Under the pieces are notes generated by a model that saw only the letters and a program-made list of their open reading frames with translations, ran no database searches and was not told where the DNA came from. DNA of 64,000 bases, taken from Cyrtodaria siliqua. Its lineage: Eukaryota; Mollusca; Bivalvia; Adapedonta; Hiatellidae. Below are positions 8,991-21,318 of this stretch, piece after piece. The translations under genes and the position numbers were made by a program. The stretch lies in the NCBI GenBank assembly GCA_037043455.1, contig JAWPHD010003262.1, forward strand, positions 1 through 64,000, given 5' to 3'. Every line of letters starts with the position of its first letter. Position 1 is the first letter of the stretch.

Positions 8991-10353
8991 GCCCATATCC
9001 ATCTATTCATTAGCAAGAGTAGGACAGGTTTCCGAATTACCATGTATTATGGGACGGCTATAACATCTCGAACATTGCTTCGCAGCGTTACTCGAATGTA
9101 AAAGGTTTCCATATTTGTTACGTCATCGCGCCTTAGATTTCCGCCAAAACAAATTTGCATTCAAAATCAAAGTTATCATCCAACTGTTGCAATTATCCAT
9201 CAACCATGAGTTTATTTCTATGAAAGCAGTGATAAAACCTTTATCAGCATTGCAAAAAACAACAACATTCAACGCAAATTATACATGAACACGTGTGGCT
9301 AACGGACATATTGTTTACATAGCACCAGTACACTGTTTATTGTGCCGTTGCCTTTCGGCTAACAAAATGTCAAGATTTTGAACATACCGAAGTTCGATAT
9401 ACACACGAGGCGGGATCCCGAGCGTTCACGATTGAACCTATATTGTTTTTATAACATTTAATAGAGTACTCAATTATTGTTATATGGATTGGAACCAAAA
9501 ACTATTGTATGTCTTACAAACAAAATGAAACGAGTGCATCGAATGTTATTGTGGGAGCGGTACGAGTTTATAAGGTTTGTCGTTAATTATCGTGAACCGA
9601 GAGATATTAGGTTTGAATAGAGTGATTTACAAACGCAGCCACACACACCCTCCCTCCCTCATATCCCTCTAAGTCGGTAGTCGGAAAGGATCGTGAGGGA
9701 ACTTAAATTACGATTGATTGATACATTACAATGTCCTTCTAGCATACATATATCCACCATCCGCCAGGATTGTGGTTTGGCCTCAATATATATTCGATTC
9801 TTCCTATATATGCACGATGTTTTGTGAATGTGCAAAATATTACATGATACTTAAATGGTATTGTTTTTCAGTAGATTCAACAGACAATTTACGACAATCA
9901 GCTTGTGGCACCCTGACAGAATCGATCCAATAACGGCAAGAGTATCAGACAGTCTGTCAAACTCAACCGGGGACTGATACTTCACGCGTGCCTCAATCTA
10001 TCCTAAATTAGCCTAACCATAATTTTGATAATCTGTACTCTAGAGAAGAGAGGTTGACATGCAAAACTTATTAATATGACGCCTCCGTGATCTAGACCTA
10101 TATAATAAGCGTTATTAATTTCCCCAAATAAAAGACCCTGTCATCCCCAACGGACAAGGTAATTCTCTAAATGGTGTTCTTAAACCTTAATATGTCTTTA
10201 GGACCTTAATTGTTAGTGTGATTAGAACAGATAGGCAACTGAATTACTGACTGTCTGTACTCTGATTGTAAAGTTATAGTCTGGGTCACGAAATCTCCCA
10301 TTATTGTAAAGCCACAGATACATATAGCTGACAGGTTTGCCAAGTACTTCACA
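8991..10353. other. No gene recognised
   Basis: Unique-looking AT-rich sequence. The open frame at 9718-9933 has no recognisable motif, no good start context and no partner exons. Confidence 0.55.
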
Positions 10354-10806
10354 TATTTTGAAATTGAAAAATATTAGCTAACAAGTGCAAACACTAATTG
10401 TAAAAAATTCTTAAACATGGTGTATAGTGTTCGATAAAAGTCACACGGTTAGAAAACAAAAGTCACACATTTCAATACCGGGTATGTACAACCGTTCTAT
10501 AGTTCCTAAGACATTATCACGACCTCACGTTATTCCAGCAAGATAACACCATGACGCGCTCAGCTAGAGTTACATGTGATGTTATCTTACTCTTACTGAA
10601 ATAACGTCGTTTATCTTGCTTAAATAACGTGAGGTCGGGACAATTTCTTAGGAACGGTAAAACGGTTGGACAGACCCTGTATTAAAATGTGTGACTTTTG
10701 TTTTCTACACATGTGACTTAAAATTGAACATTATGTACCATGTTTAGAAAGTTTGAGACAATCAGTGTTTGCAATTGTTAGCCAATATTCTTCAACTTCA
10801 AATTAT
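10354..10806. mobile_element. Foldback element with about 200-bp inverted arms
   Basis: The left arm, from TTTTGAAATTGAAAAATATT (10356) through GACCTCACGTTATT (about 10520-10540), is matched by the reverse complement of about 10615-10800 at roughly 80-85% by eye. Both arms contain AACAAAAGTCACACAT and GTTCCTAAGA. The loop at about 10545-10615 holds AGATAACA/TGTTATCT as a further small inverted pair. No coding capacity. Confidence 0.75.
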
Positions 10807-10950
10807 GCGCTTATTATTATAAATTACTTGCAGGGAGTAAGTATACTTACTCACTGTTACTTATAAGCAATACAATTTAACTGATAATCTACTGGTGCGT
10901 TTTCATTGCGTCAGTATATATCTCATGACTTTTAATTACGTTTTAAATAT

Positions 10951-11243
10951 TTCATGGCGGGGATATCTTAATTTACCCTGTCCCGTTTAATTGGGATGAC
11001 AATAGGGTAAGTATGAGGTTTGGTGCACCCTAGCACCTGGTTTAAACCCCCCAGTGGCCTTTTTGGCCACTGACCGTTCCAAGGCGGAAGCCTTATTGTC
11101 AACCCTTTTGTGTTTGTGATGTAGTTTGCATTTTTTATTACTTTTGCCTTCTCGTTTGTCTGTTTGCGTGTTTGTTTTTGTGTTTTGTGGTTAACTGTCG
11201 TCATTGAATGCTACTTTCCCTGTCCGATTTGTATATCTTTCTT
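10951..11243 (+). repeat. Dispersed repeat family A, copy 3
   Basis: Full-length copy, from CATGGCGGGGATATCTT to the CCTGTCCGA block, close to copy 1. The minus open frame at 10968-11204 is repeat-derived. Confidence 0.8.
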
Positions 11244-11640
11244 CCTTGACCAAATGCAAAATACCCTGATTTGGTTATCATAAAACGTTCCGGACTTGTC
11301 ATTGGCACATGGATACTCAAAACGACGGATTTGTTCGGGGTGTCGTGTTCAAAACTTTACCTTTCATCGGACTATGTACCGTGACATAACCTAATCAGAT
11401 CAAACGGCAATTATACTGTATTCATGAACAAAACCAACTTATAAAAAGTAAGAAACAATCGTGTGGTTAAAAAGATGTACATCAGACGTTCGGTCCCAAC
11501 TATTATAGTCACTGAGAGGAACAGTTCAAAGACAGAGATCCAATAACAGTATCCTCTAATAATTGTCAAGCTTGTTTAAGATTAATTTTAATACTAGGTC
11601 CACTCTTTGCATCAGTTTATATATGAAAACAAGAGCACAC
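11244..11640. other. No gene recognised
   Basis: About 400 bases between family A copy 3 and the RT pseudogene. No motif, splice signal pair or repeat was recognised. Confidence 0.5.
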
Positions 11641-11644
11641 GAGA

Positions 11645-12300
11645 GCGTTATCGTTCTGCCTCTTTAATTCTGTCTGGTGTCCATAATAGTGTTTATCTTA
11701 TTGATAAGATATTAAAGATATTAATTCTTCTCACATATTCGGTAGAAATCATGTTTCAAATTCAGGAGACGTTCTTGATAAAATTTGATAAAATGTGCAG
11801 TAAACGTTAAGTTTCATCTGTAAGTACTTATGATGTCTCTAAACTATACAACCTTACCGAATCACCATACCAAAGACAAGCTTATTGCTCTCATTAAAAA
11901 AAACTTTCGCTATAGAAAAAACTACATTTTTGGCTTATAACAATATTAAAGCATTTTTTACTAACGGCAGTTTAGACATTTACACTATGTTGACTTTCCA
12001 AGTAGTTTGTGACGCACTCATTTTCCTATTAGATAATATTTTCGTCAGGTATGGAACTACCGCTTATAGGCAAATTGTTGGTGTCTCTATAGGTACGAGA
12101 TATTTCATGATGAATCTTTCATCCGATACTCAGGCAGATGTAATTGAAGCCTTTAATGACACCTTTCTGTATCTGGATGACATATTGAACATTGTCAGTC
12201 TTTTCTTTTCTACTATGATTAATAATAGCTGTCCTACAGTGGGAACGCCAGGAACTAATTATTCAGCTTTTTTGATCATTTTGATACTCCGCGAGAGGGG
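11645..12300 (+). pseudogene. Decayed reverse transcriptase of an invertebrate retroelement
   Basis: The frame at 11885-12190 encodes LLDNIFVRYGTTAYRQIVGV, then SIGTRYFM, ADVIEAFNDTFLYLDDILNI. This is the fingers-palm order with a YLDD catalytic box that I know from a family of RT proteins common in molluscs, cnidarians and lancelets (normally FIRFG...YRQxVGIPMGTNCAPLxAD...FN.T.RYLDDxLNI). Here the IPMGTNCAP region is ruined (SIGTRYFMMN). Upstream remnants (VSTYDVSKLY at about 11818) are in another frame. Disabled by frameshifts and substitutions. The exact class (Penelope-like or other) is uncertain. Confidence 0.6.
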
Positions 12301-12379
12301 TTATTTTTTTAGTGTTTGCCGGACTATTTCATTAAAAAAATCACAAAACGCCGCCATTTTCTTTCTGTAAAAACGTCGA

Positions 12380-12850
12380 TTCAGACCGCAGTTATCAATT
12401 TTACACGTACCTAGTTTACAGGAGTGAACATTTTTTGTAAAATGACAGTTTTGGATTACGTCATCAATACTTAGAATGTGTTTACACGTTGGTAAACGTT
12501 GAATCCAGTGAGTTTTGATAGCGATATCTGATGCAGGGTGTTCACACTGGGATAAACAATTGGAAATATACAGAGGTTAACGTAATAAAGGAAACAGTTG
12601 ACTGTCTTAGAACTCTGCAGGCAAATAACACGTGAGTTCAAATGGGTACATGTACAACTCTTTTTTTCGTTTGTTTATGCAGTTTTTTCTTGAAATTAGC
12701 CAAGCACATCGATGGTGTTAATGTTGACAAACTGTAAATTGTAAACAAAACTGGATCAGCCGTGACAGTTGTTGATTTCATTGAATTATTCATATGATTC
12801 CTCTCTCAGAATCATTCTTGTTTGTATAACAAGACCTGTAGCCATATACA
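12380..12850. other. No gene recognised
   Basis: AT-rich sequence with no clear repeat relation inside this window. Confidence 0.5.
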
Positions 12851-13890
12851 TGAGGCCCTTCCAGGGGTGGTCCATGTTCCCTTGTTTCCTGACAATACGA
12901 CCCGGTGATCCCCTAAACGTTTTGCTTTGTTCCCCAAAAATATGTTCCCTTGTTCCCCAAAACCGCTTGGAGACCCTCAGCCCTGAACCCTGTGAAGGGG
13001 TACACCTTATGGTATGCCTGTAATGGCCAGTGTCAAACCCCACATATGCTGCATGGCAATGGGACACAGCAATTCCTAAACCACATCCCTGCCACCCCTT
13101 CTCTACATTTACCCACAGGCAGCTGACGCATACCCACCACATGGACTTTTTACCCTTCTTTGGAGCGGCCTGTAAAAGGCTCATTCCCCACTCTCATTTC
13201 TTTTCAAAGCATGCAGATTTCCCCACTTTTTAAACTTACCTTGGAAATTTCATTCCCCATTTATGTATTCCACCCCAATTAAGAGCAAAAGGCCCCTTCC
13301 CCAAAACTGGTAAAAAGGCCCTGCTGCCCCCACCACTATCCCAACCCCCTTCCCCTCTCTTCTACGTCCCTCCCGCATATTTTCTCTACAAACCCTACTT
13401 AAAATGTGTTCAGTAAAATGCTAAATACTGCAATACTTGGTTCTCCATTAAAAACAAAATATACACTACATCCCAGTTCTATTTTATGTGATTGACTCCG
13501 CTAAAGTGATCTGTGTACCATGAACAGGGATTTTTTACCTTATGTAACAGAAACACCTCTAAAAGGCCTCTTTCCCAATTGAGAACTTGACTGTTTTTTT
13601 CCCAATTGTGGCAGAAATATTTGCCAAACAGAAAGCAGCATTGTCTCAGAATTTGAGAAAAAGCATTAATTCTGCAATGTGTTTTTGTCTGTGGAGTCAG
13701 TTCTGACTGAGAAATAGTAATTATAATAACTGTTGGCTGACAATATAAATAAAGCATAGTATTGTCAAATTTACTTAATTGGTAAAATCTTACATCTTTC
13801 CCAAAATGAGAAATAAGCTCGTCATTTTTCCCCAAAATGGACAGGCCTGGGCCTCTTCTCAATTTTGAGGAAAAAAGCCCTGATGAACAC
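12851..13890. repeat. C-rich, TTCCCC-rich interspersed repeat region
   Basis: Many variants of TTCCCCAAAA, TTCCCTTGTTCCCC and TTTCCCAATT occur across about 1 kb, in two blocks (12855-13345 and 13500-13870). The overlapping open frames on both strands here (12769-13023, 12786-13184, 13030-13233, 13479-13892) arise from this composition and have no domain signature. Confidence 0.45.
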
Positions 13891-14029
13891 ATTTTCTAAG
13901 TAACAGTACATAGAAATAAGAATTGAATACATAGATCTATCTAATTATTATTTAATTTCAGCGAAATGTTCAGATCCAAATGAAATTTGGCAATTGTGTT
14001 TATACACTGTGTCATTATTTTTTTCATAG

Positions 14030-14915
14030 GGAGACATCAGTCTCACAGACATGATGCCTGCATCTTACATATTCTGATCTGAAATGCGACTCTTGGTTGG
14101 ATGAGGTGAGGTTGGAGGAGCTCACAAAAACAAGATGGATTTCATAGAGGTTTGTAAGCAGAACTTATTTGTATGGTGGGGAAGCATTTCACATCAATGC
14201 CAAACAAATAATAAAATAATAATAATTAGATAAATCTAGTTAAAACACCTGGAAACCTTACCTTGAAAGGTGGAACTGAGAGACAGTATTAAAGCATGAA
14301 AAGGATCTCAAACAATACATACGTTCTCAGTATTGAAAAAACAAAACATTTGGTAATCTTTTTCAGTAAATTTTATATTGACTAAGACCGAATTAAATAT
14401 ACACGTTTGTGTTTACTGTATTAAACCAGACCAACTCCCTTAATACACTGCTGACTCCTCTTTTTATTGGGAATAAAATAATAATCAGTTATTCTGAGGT
14501 AAAAAAATAATATAATCTGTTTTAATATGTTTAAGCCCGCAGCCAGTCAGATTTTTCTTTATTTAATGTTCTTGTGGTCTAAATATAATTCATGGAGTAA
14601 AAAAATGATAACAAGTAAATATTTGATACCAAATAAATATACTGGCCCACTTTTATTGACAATGATATGTAAACACAGGTTTAATTTTTATTTTATATGG
14701 CCTGTATAGGTTCTATATAAAATACATATTTTGTATATTATTAAAATTGATCAAGTTTTAGTATTTCATGTACAGCAGATATTTAAGTTGTAATACTCAG
14801 TGTTTGCATTTTCTTTATTTTTCAGACAAGATGCTGCCATTTTCACAACACAAGGTTACGGTATATAACTGTAATGGATCCAAGTATTGAACAATAAATT
14901 GAATGGATTATCTTG
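14030..14915 (+). ncRNA. Candidate spliced noncoding transcript 1 (two exon-like segments)
   Basis: Segment 14030-14105 is bounded by a pyrimidine-rich acceptor (attttttttcatag) and a good donor (GATGAG|gtgagg). Segment 14826 onward follows tttatttttcag and contains AATAAA at 14893-14898. All frames are stopped within short distances, so if real it is noncoding or a 3' UTR. Based only on splice-site and poly(A)-signal appearance. Confidence 0.22.
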
Positions 14916-15238
14916 AACTACATCTACAGTTCTTGTTCTCAACACTAATTAACACTCACGTTTTTCACAAGGATCTGTGCATGCTGGTTTCCTCCCACAT
15001 GCATTTAGCGCTGTCATCCATGCCAATGAGAGTGATGTGAAAAGTAGTTTTGCTTATTTAATACTTAATAAAAAAACACTCATCATTCCAGTACACAGTT
15101 TTATTGAACTGACTGTTACGTGTACATATAACGGAGAATACATGTTGATGCTGAACTATGTTCAAAACCTGTGACACAATTTTAAAAAAAAACAGCAAAG
15201 GGTTGTAACTTGTTTTATTAACATATTAATTATGGACC
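14916..15238. other. No gene recognised
   Basis: The open frame at 14977-15174 has no recognisable motif. Confidence 0.5.
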
Positions 15239-15431
15239 TTAAAGGGACCCACAGCAATCTTGATTTGTTGAAAAGCTAACAACTCGCATCGTCCCATTAG
15301 TTTTTCTACACAATTCACATTTTTGCAATCATTAATATTAATACTAGAATAGTGCAAAGCTAATAGTTATTATTATATTAATATATACATTTGTGCCAGT
15401 GGACATGACAGACACTTAGGGATCACTTTAA
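15239..15431. mobile_element. MITE of the TTAAAGGGACAC family, copy 1
   Basis: Starts TTAAAGGGACCCACAGCAATCTT and ends ...GGGATCACTTTAA. The left end and interior (TTTTTCTACACAATTCACATTTTTGCA.. class) match the copy at 20216-20493. Confidence 0.55.
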
Positions 15432-15864
15432 GCTCTGTCAGCTCTCATGTAAGGTCCTCTATTACATATGTTCATGAAAATAAACACTCATCTTCGTCTT
15501 ACTCTATGAAAATATGTCCAAAGTTCTTCCTTAGCAATTATTCAATGCTATTGACATGTCCAATAACTATGAATTTTATTTTGGCAAAGTTGTGGTTAGA
15601 GCATAATATTATGTACATTGAATATGAAAATGAAACGCATTACGTATTTGAATAGATGCCTATAGTCTTCCAGACCGCCTCCAATCCATTTAAAATAAAT
15701 CGGGAATGATACAAAAGCACATGACAGACTTGTGTGTTATAATACATGATGCTGTTTTTCATGCTTTTCTCATTTTGGCGACCATCTTAAAATTTTAAGT
15801 ACGTTAGAAAATTGAAAAATAGAAGAAGCTGCACAGTAGCAGATTTATAAGTTAAATATAGCAA

Positions 15865-16158
15865 GGCCAAACAAAAAAATAGGTGTGTTTCCTATTGCAT
15901 GCTCTAAAAAAATAGGGTCGGTAGGTAGGCATTTTCTTTTCCTTTTTTTTTTTTGGAGCAAGATATTGTGAGATTCTACATGTATTTATATCATAAACCT
16001 CATTCAAGTTGATGTTTCTCTGGGATGTCAGTTTACCTCGATATATTGTGATAAATCATTGTTCAGAACAATTTTTTTTTTTTTCATAAAAAGTTTTGGG
16101 GTCGGCCCCTTAAAAATAGGGTCGGTCGGGCCACCGGAAACACCGGTTTTTTTTGGCC
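15865..16158. mobile_element. MITE with GGCCAAA...GTTTCC termini
   Basis: The left end GGCCAAACAAAAAAATAGGT.. mirrors the right end (..GGAAACACCGG then T-run, GGCC). Inside each end lies an AAAATAGGGTCGGT motif (near 15910 and 16115). About 294 bp, noncoding. Confidence 0.6.
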
Positions 16159-16242
16159 TAATATATATAAGTAAATATATAATGTTAATAGCTCTTATTT
16201 ATCTCATGTTGAGACGACTCACAAGCTAGACCACGAGACAAT

Positions 16243-16500
16243 ATACGTTTTAATTGAATTGAATGTTGTTTAACGGCTCATCAACACAGTATATGTTATT
16301 TAGAGCCGCCGCAGAGAGAGGGGAAGGAATACATAGAAATCTGGGAACCTGCCCTACTCTTGTTATTGAACAGATTCCTATGGTTCTTTAACGTGCTCGG
16401 AGGATAAACCGATACACGGGACCGCCCGGTTTACGTCCCCATCCGACGGACGAGACTAAGGGAAATTGTCTTGGTCATCGCTAAGCCGGCCGAATCCGAA
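16243..16500 (-). repeat. Dispersed repeat family D, copy 1
   Basis: Its reverse complement shares blocks with 21035-21318: CGTTAAAGAACCATAGG, GTAAACCGGG, AGGGCAGGTTCC, GTTGATGAG and a GTTAAACAA(C)ATTCAATT end. A GCCG...AATTC tail and polymerase-III-like spacing suggest a SINE 3' half, unproven. Confidence 0.6.
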
Positions 16501-16739
16501 TTTTATTGAAAAAAAAATTCTAAAAAAGAATACTAAGTTTAGGGTTATTACCCTCTCGAGCCTATCTACCCTATAGACTGCAGGGTTCTGCCCATCCCTT
16601 ACTGATTGGTACTAATATAGTTTCATAAAAGATGGTAGGTGTCATTGGCGTAGCTCTGCGTAAGCACGGTACGCCCGACCCTACGCCTAACTCGGAAATC
16701 GAAAATGTAAAAAGTCCAAAAATGCAAAACAATGGAGGA

Positions 16740-16940
16740 GGTATTGGCGGTGTGTATGTGTGTGTCTGTGTGGTGGGGGGGGGGGGGTATTGGCGGTGTT
16801 TGTGTGTGTGTGGGGGGGGTATTTCCAGGTACATGTGTGTACTTACCTTTATCTACCGTTTTAGTGTGTGTGTGGGGGGGGGGGGTGGTGTGGGAGGGGG
16901 GTATTTCCAGGTACATGTGTGTACTTACCTTTATCTACCG
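16740..16940 (+). repeat. G-rich (GT)n/(G)n minisatellite
   Basis: About 115-bp units (GTGTGTG, long G run, TATTTCCAGGTACATGTGTG then ACTTACCTTTATCTACCG) occur twice in tandem, with a third partial G-run unit. Several runs of 7 or more G could form G-quadruplexes. The four overlapping open frames here (16571-16834, 16623-16916, 16632-17036, 16732-16980) are artefacts of this simple sequence. Confidence 0.8.
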
Positions 16941-16979
16941 TTTTATAACTCTGAAATATACGTCAGAACGCGCATTGTA

Positions 16980-17590
16980 ACATCAAAAAAACATAATACG
17001 GGTAGCATGACCCCGAACCCCACTAGAATAAGTTAAACGGAGTGTGGTCGGGAGGGACCCCGAACCCCACTAAGATGAGTTTAACTGTGTGTGTGGTGGT
17101 GGGGGAGGGGAGCGGGGTGCAGCAGGGTACAAATACATGTAAGTGGTCGATTGCCAATCATGTGTTCTTGGTATCTCAGATGTAAAGGCGCTGGCATGGT
17201 TTAATACACATATTGTTTCAAAGTTGCTATTTCACAGACTTCCAAAAAAGAGGCCTCGGTTACACAGTGGAAAAAGCGTTGAACCTAAGGAGCTGGAGCC
17301 CTGGTGATGGCATGTCTAATGGGACTATTCACCCATCTTACTTCCCTCTGCGGTCGCTGTGCAAATCAATAAAGCCCTAGTTCATATTATATTTGCGTCG
17401 ACAATCCAAATGGCCTTTAAAATACATTTAAAATCATAGTTCGCATTCTAGATTAATTCTGTCCATCTAAAAAAAATGTGCTGGGTGGAGGTGGGGCGGC
17501 GGTGGATGGGTCGAAAGGATAATAGCCAATGATACTTTTTTTAAAGGGCTCTTCGACCAAAATAAATAAATAAAAACACACGTCCTTTCG
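16980..17590. other. No gene recognised; short G-rich patch
   Basis: Contains GACCCCGAACCCCACTA twice (about 17010 and 17056) and a G-rich stretch at 17080-17120. Otherwise unremarkable. Confidence 0.5.
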
Positions 17591-18640
17591 AAGATTTAAA
17601 AAATTGTCCGCGTACACCTTTTCACCCTGTGATTATACTAGTACAAGCATTGTGACGTCACAATTCTGTGTTGGAATGTGGTCTTCGGGGAAACACGGTA
17701 TTGATTTTTTTGCAATATTTTCAATAACAATCGAATTTAAAATATATCATGTTAGCATAAATATTTTGTCTCTTATCGACTGTGTCTGTTCACTACAATA
17801 TATCAGGTAATTTCAGAATTGATCACACACAGAGCTGACCGATGTATTGCATACCGTATTCCATGCCGTGTAACAAAACTACACAAAAACAACGTTCGAA
17901 ACGCTTGCGTAAAACAGTGACCAAACGTTTTTTGGGTAGAAAAAAGTACTTTTTTCAAATTCTCTTGAAAATTTACATACTGCCAGAGGAAGGATTAAAC
18001 TCATCGTTCATGTTCTTGTCTTTTTTCTCGCTGTTAAAATCTTCATACAAATCGAGATACAATATAAAAAATTTGAAGTCGATCGATAAACAGCTGACAT
18101 TTTGCTCTTTGGCAAGTTTGTTGACTGAAATAATTTTCACAAACACACCACATAGATCTAAATTTATTTTTAAAAGTAGGCCATGAAAATGATGGTTATT
18201 TTATAAGGAAAGGCTTGTATAAATTATGTTTTAATTGTAGTGATAAAAATATGATTCTGAAAGTTTTTTGTATGAAGCACACGGTTGAAGAGAGTCTCAC
18301 TTTTCTGTGTGTACTTTTATGAACGGTCATGAAACGTTTTTTTGGGTAGAAAAAAGTACTTTTTCCAAATTTTGATAAAATTGTACAGGCCTGTAGAGGA
18401 AAAAATGTTCTTGACTTTAATGCTTTCATCTTTTTTCTCGCTATAAGAACAAACTGTAAATATCAATTTGATTAAAAGCTAACATTTCACATAAATTTTC
18501 GAAACGATAGGTAATTTGTAAAAGCCTAGAAATCGTATTTTTAATAAAAAAGAATCGACAAAATACGTAAAAACTTAAAATTAATTCTGTAATAAATGAA
18601 TTGATGCATTTGTTTATGTGTGTCATCCTTGTACATCAGT
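17590..18640 (+). repeat. Long-unit repeat family E, locus 1 (about 410-bp units)
   Basis: Two units carry the motif TTTTTTGGGTAGAAAAAAGTAC (positions about 17928 and 18338, 410 bp apart) followed by TTTTTTCTCGCT after about 80 bases. The segment about 17970-18640 recurs as reverse complement at about 55280-55950 with roughly 85-90% identity by eye. No coding capacity; the open frames here are AT-rich artefacts. Confidence 0.7.
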
Positions 18641-19036
18641 AGGAATGCCACGGACCTATAACATATCAGTTCTGTTCGCATTTTAACTCCGCGAACATGG
18701 ACTATTTCTTTGTATTTTACGGACTATTTTACGAATGTTCAACTAAAACAGACGCCATTTTTTTACACCAGAAATTGGGCGCGCTACGTCGGCGAGCACT
18801 ACGGGTACCTATGGAGTCTAACAACACGCGTACAGTGTTTCATACCGTAGATTATGTAAAAACTAATACCTTACCGGACGAAATAACGTCCCATTATGTG
18901 TCAACACGATGCAGTGTTGGTGACTGACAGGTCACCGTGACATAACTTGACACGTGAAATTGACATGTTGTTGCAAGTTGGATTTGGGATTATTGTCTGC
19001 TGCTGGAGGTCCATGATCAAGGTATTTGTTTTGTCA

Positions 19037-19400
19037 TTAAAATGTGTTTGTTAATAAACAGTACACACCCCTTTTAGATCGTGCATATTTAGACATTGGC
19101 CAAATACAGTGCCTAAAAAAGTAGTGTTTAGTGTATAATAGAAAGTTCATAATCACTATTAGTGTACTCCGATCTTTCCAGTAACTAGATGTACTGTAGA
19201 ACGTTTCGTGGAATAAAACAATTGCTAGTAGAAATGCTATCAATGTCCCCCGCACCCCGCCCCCACCCAAGTACGGTAGACGGGGGTGTGGGGGTAGATG
19301 GAGCTTGCATACCGAAAACAAGGAGGGGGTAAGAAAACTAGAAACCCCCTCCACCCCCACCCCTCAGATGCATGAATGTAAATAGTTAGCGTTGTCTCTA
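19037..19400. other. C/G-rich inverted patch
   Basis: CCCCGCCCCCACCCA (19254-19268) faces GGGGGTGTGGGGGT (19284-19297), then more C-rich runs to 19365. No gene. The minus frame 19037-19360 is low-complexity. Confidence 0.45.
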
Positions 19401-20215
19401 TATCGTTATGTTATCCCCATTTTCTCGCACATTCGTGAATACATAACCCTATACAACTACCATCGAAACAATGTAATTTGACTGAAATCGGTCAGATTCA
19501 TATTTATGTACAGTAAAGTTTTGAGGCAAGGAAGTGATTTTGAATTTACATTTATTTACATTCTGTTGCGAAAAAAACAACGCAATTTCGAGAAATTACA
19601 TTTCACTTAAAAGCCTTTAAGGCGGTGTAGCTACTACGCTTGCCTCCAGTGTGTCTCAAAAGAAATGACTATTCCATGGGCTGGAAATATGCTGTGAAAG
19701 TGGAACAATGTTTTTAATGGATCTCCAGTTGGGCTACATTATGTTTTACATGTATAATGAATGATGAGAGATGTTTTTATTACATTAACAGTGTTATTGA
19801 GCACAAGTAGTATTCATGCTTTATTCAATTTAGTTATTTTATCTTTTCTTTTTTAAATATGTTACATTATGTATAACAAAGGATAAACTATGTCTGTTTG
19901 ATCATTGACATTGGATTGATGTTGTTTTCAGAGAGGTCTCAAATGTGAATCGTGCCCTTGAGCAGCTCTAAGTGAATTGATACTGACGACTTCAGAATGT
20001 CAAGCCGTATTAAATGCCATTGGATCATATGGAGGTAAGAGCCTTTTTAAAAATTGTTTGCACTTGTATAGTTCTTTAAATGGAGCTTGTGTTATGCTTG
20101 CACGGTGCTGTTCAAAGTTAGAGTAAAAATATTTCAGTGATATTTCAGTGCAGCGTGATTGTCATATGAGCTCGTGTAAACTACATGTACTGGATACATG
20201 CGAAAACAAGTTGTG

Positions 20216-20493
20216 TTAAAGGGACACTAGGCAGTCTTTATTTGTTTAAAACTTCTGGAGTTCGGTTAATTTTTCTGCATAGTTTGCATTTGTGCATCAT
20301 TAATATTATTTATTAGAATAGTTCAGAAGAAATTGTTTTACACATTACTTACTGTTGATAATAGTGCACCTATAATAATTTATTTAACTTTTAATGCAAG
20401 CAGGTTTAAATTTAACATGTTACCAGGTTAACAAATGGAGATGCTAATGTTAAAGCTTAATAAATACTTCAAAATTGCCGTGTGTCCCTTTAA
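20216..20493. mobile_element. MITE of the TTAAAGGGACAC family, copy 2
   Basis: 278 bp between TTAAAGGGACAC and GTGTCCCTTTAA. Noncoding, AT-rich interior. A further left-end-like motif (TTAAAGGGACACAGAGCAA) occurs at 20532, and another at about 22674. Confidence 0.75.
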
Positions 20494-21034
20494 CATCATC
20501 TAATTGGTCTATGTGATGGGTCCTGAATTTATTAAAGGGACACAGAGCAAATTTCCAATCTTGTGTCTGTTTTACACATTTTCACATCAGAACAGACCAC
20601 ACATCTACAAAAGTGTCTTCTCAACTGCCCTATTTAATCATGTTTTATTTCTAAAACTAGCGGCATCACCAGGTTTTGAGAGAGAAAATAAATAGTTGTA
20701 TATTAATGTTTTCTCCCCATGTAAAATGACCTTACTAAGTCATTAAAGTAAAATATCCTATGAACAAAACGTGTAAAATTTAACAATTTTAGATTTTTGG
20801 CCAGACTTGTATTTTATTCCCCTTCTAGTAAAAATGGCTTATAGAACATTGCACCCTCTGTCAGATTTAACTTTCCTTATAATAGATTCTTGCTGTACTG
20901 TTGGGTGAAACATACATTAAAATGGTTCTATAATCATGTCAGTTCAATCATATACTCGTATGATACACAATATAATATGTATTGACCCTTTACTTGATGT
21001 GCCATTTACTCAGTTTTGGTCAAGGGACGTTTAT

Positions 21035-21318
21035 AGCATATCGGCTTTGAATCCAGTGAACACGGATTCAATTCTTACTGGCGCCACTGGGTTACTTCGA
21101 TGTGTCCTGCTAGCCTCGTTCGTCTGATGGGAACGTAAACCGGGTGGTCCTGTGTATCGGAGTCTGTCCTCCCTCCAAGCACGTTAAAGAACCATAGGTA
21201 TCTAATCGGTAGTAAGCGTAGGGCAGGGTTCCAGGATGCCTATATATCTTTCCTCCTCTCTTTCGGGCGGTTCGAAATAACCTAAACAACGTGTTGATGA
21301 GGCGTTAAACAATAATTA
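21035..21318 (+). repeat. Dispersed repeat family D, copy 2
   Basis: Plus-strand counterpart of 16243-16500, with GGTTACTTCGATGTG, GGAACGTAAACCGGG, CACGTTAAAGAACCATAGG and a GATGAGGCGTTAAACAATAA end. Confidence 0.6.

Noticed and set aside
12786..13184. 132-codon ORF in C-rich sequence
   Set aside because: Overlaps other long frames on both strands; the composition is low-complexity TTCCCC-type repeat.
16571..17036. Four overlapping ORFs in the GT/G-rich region
   Set aside because: Simple-sequence artefacts on both strands.
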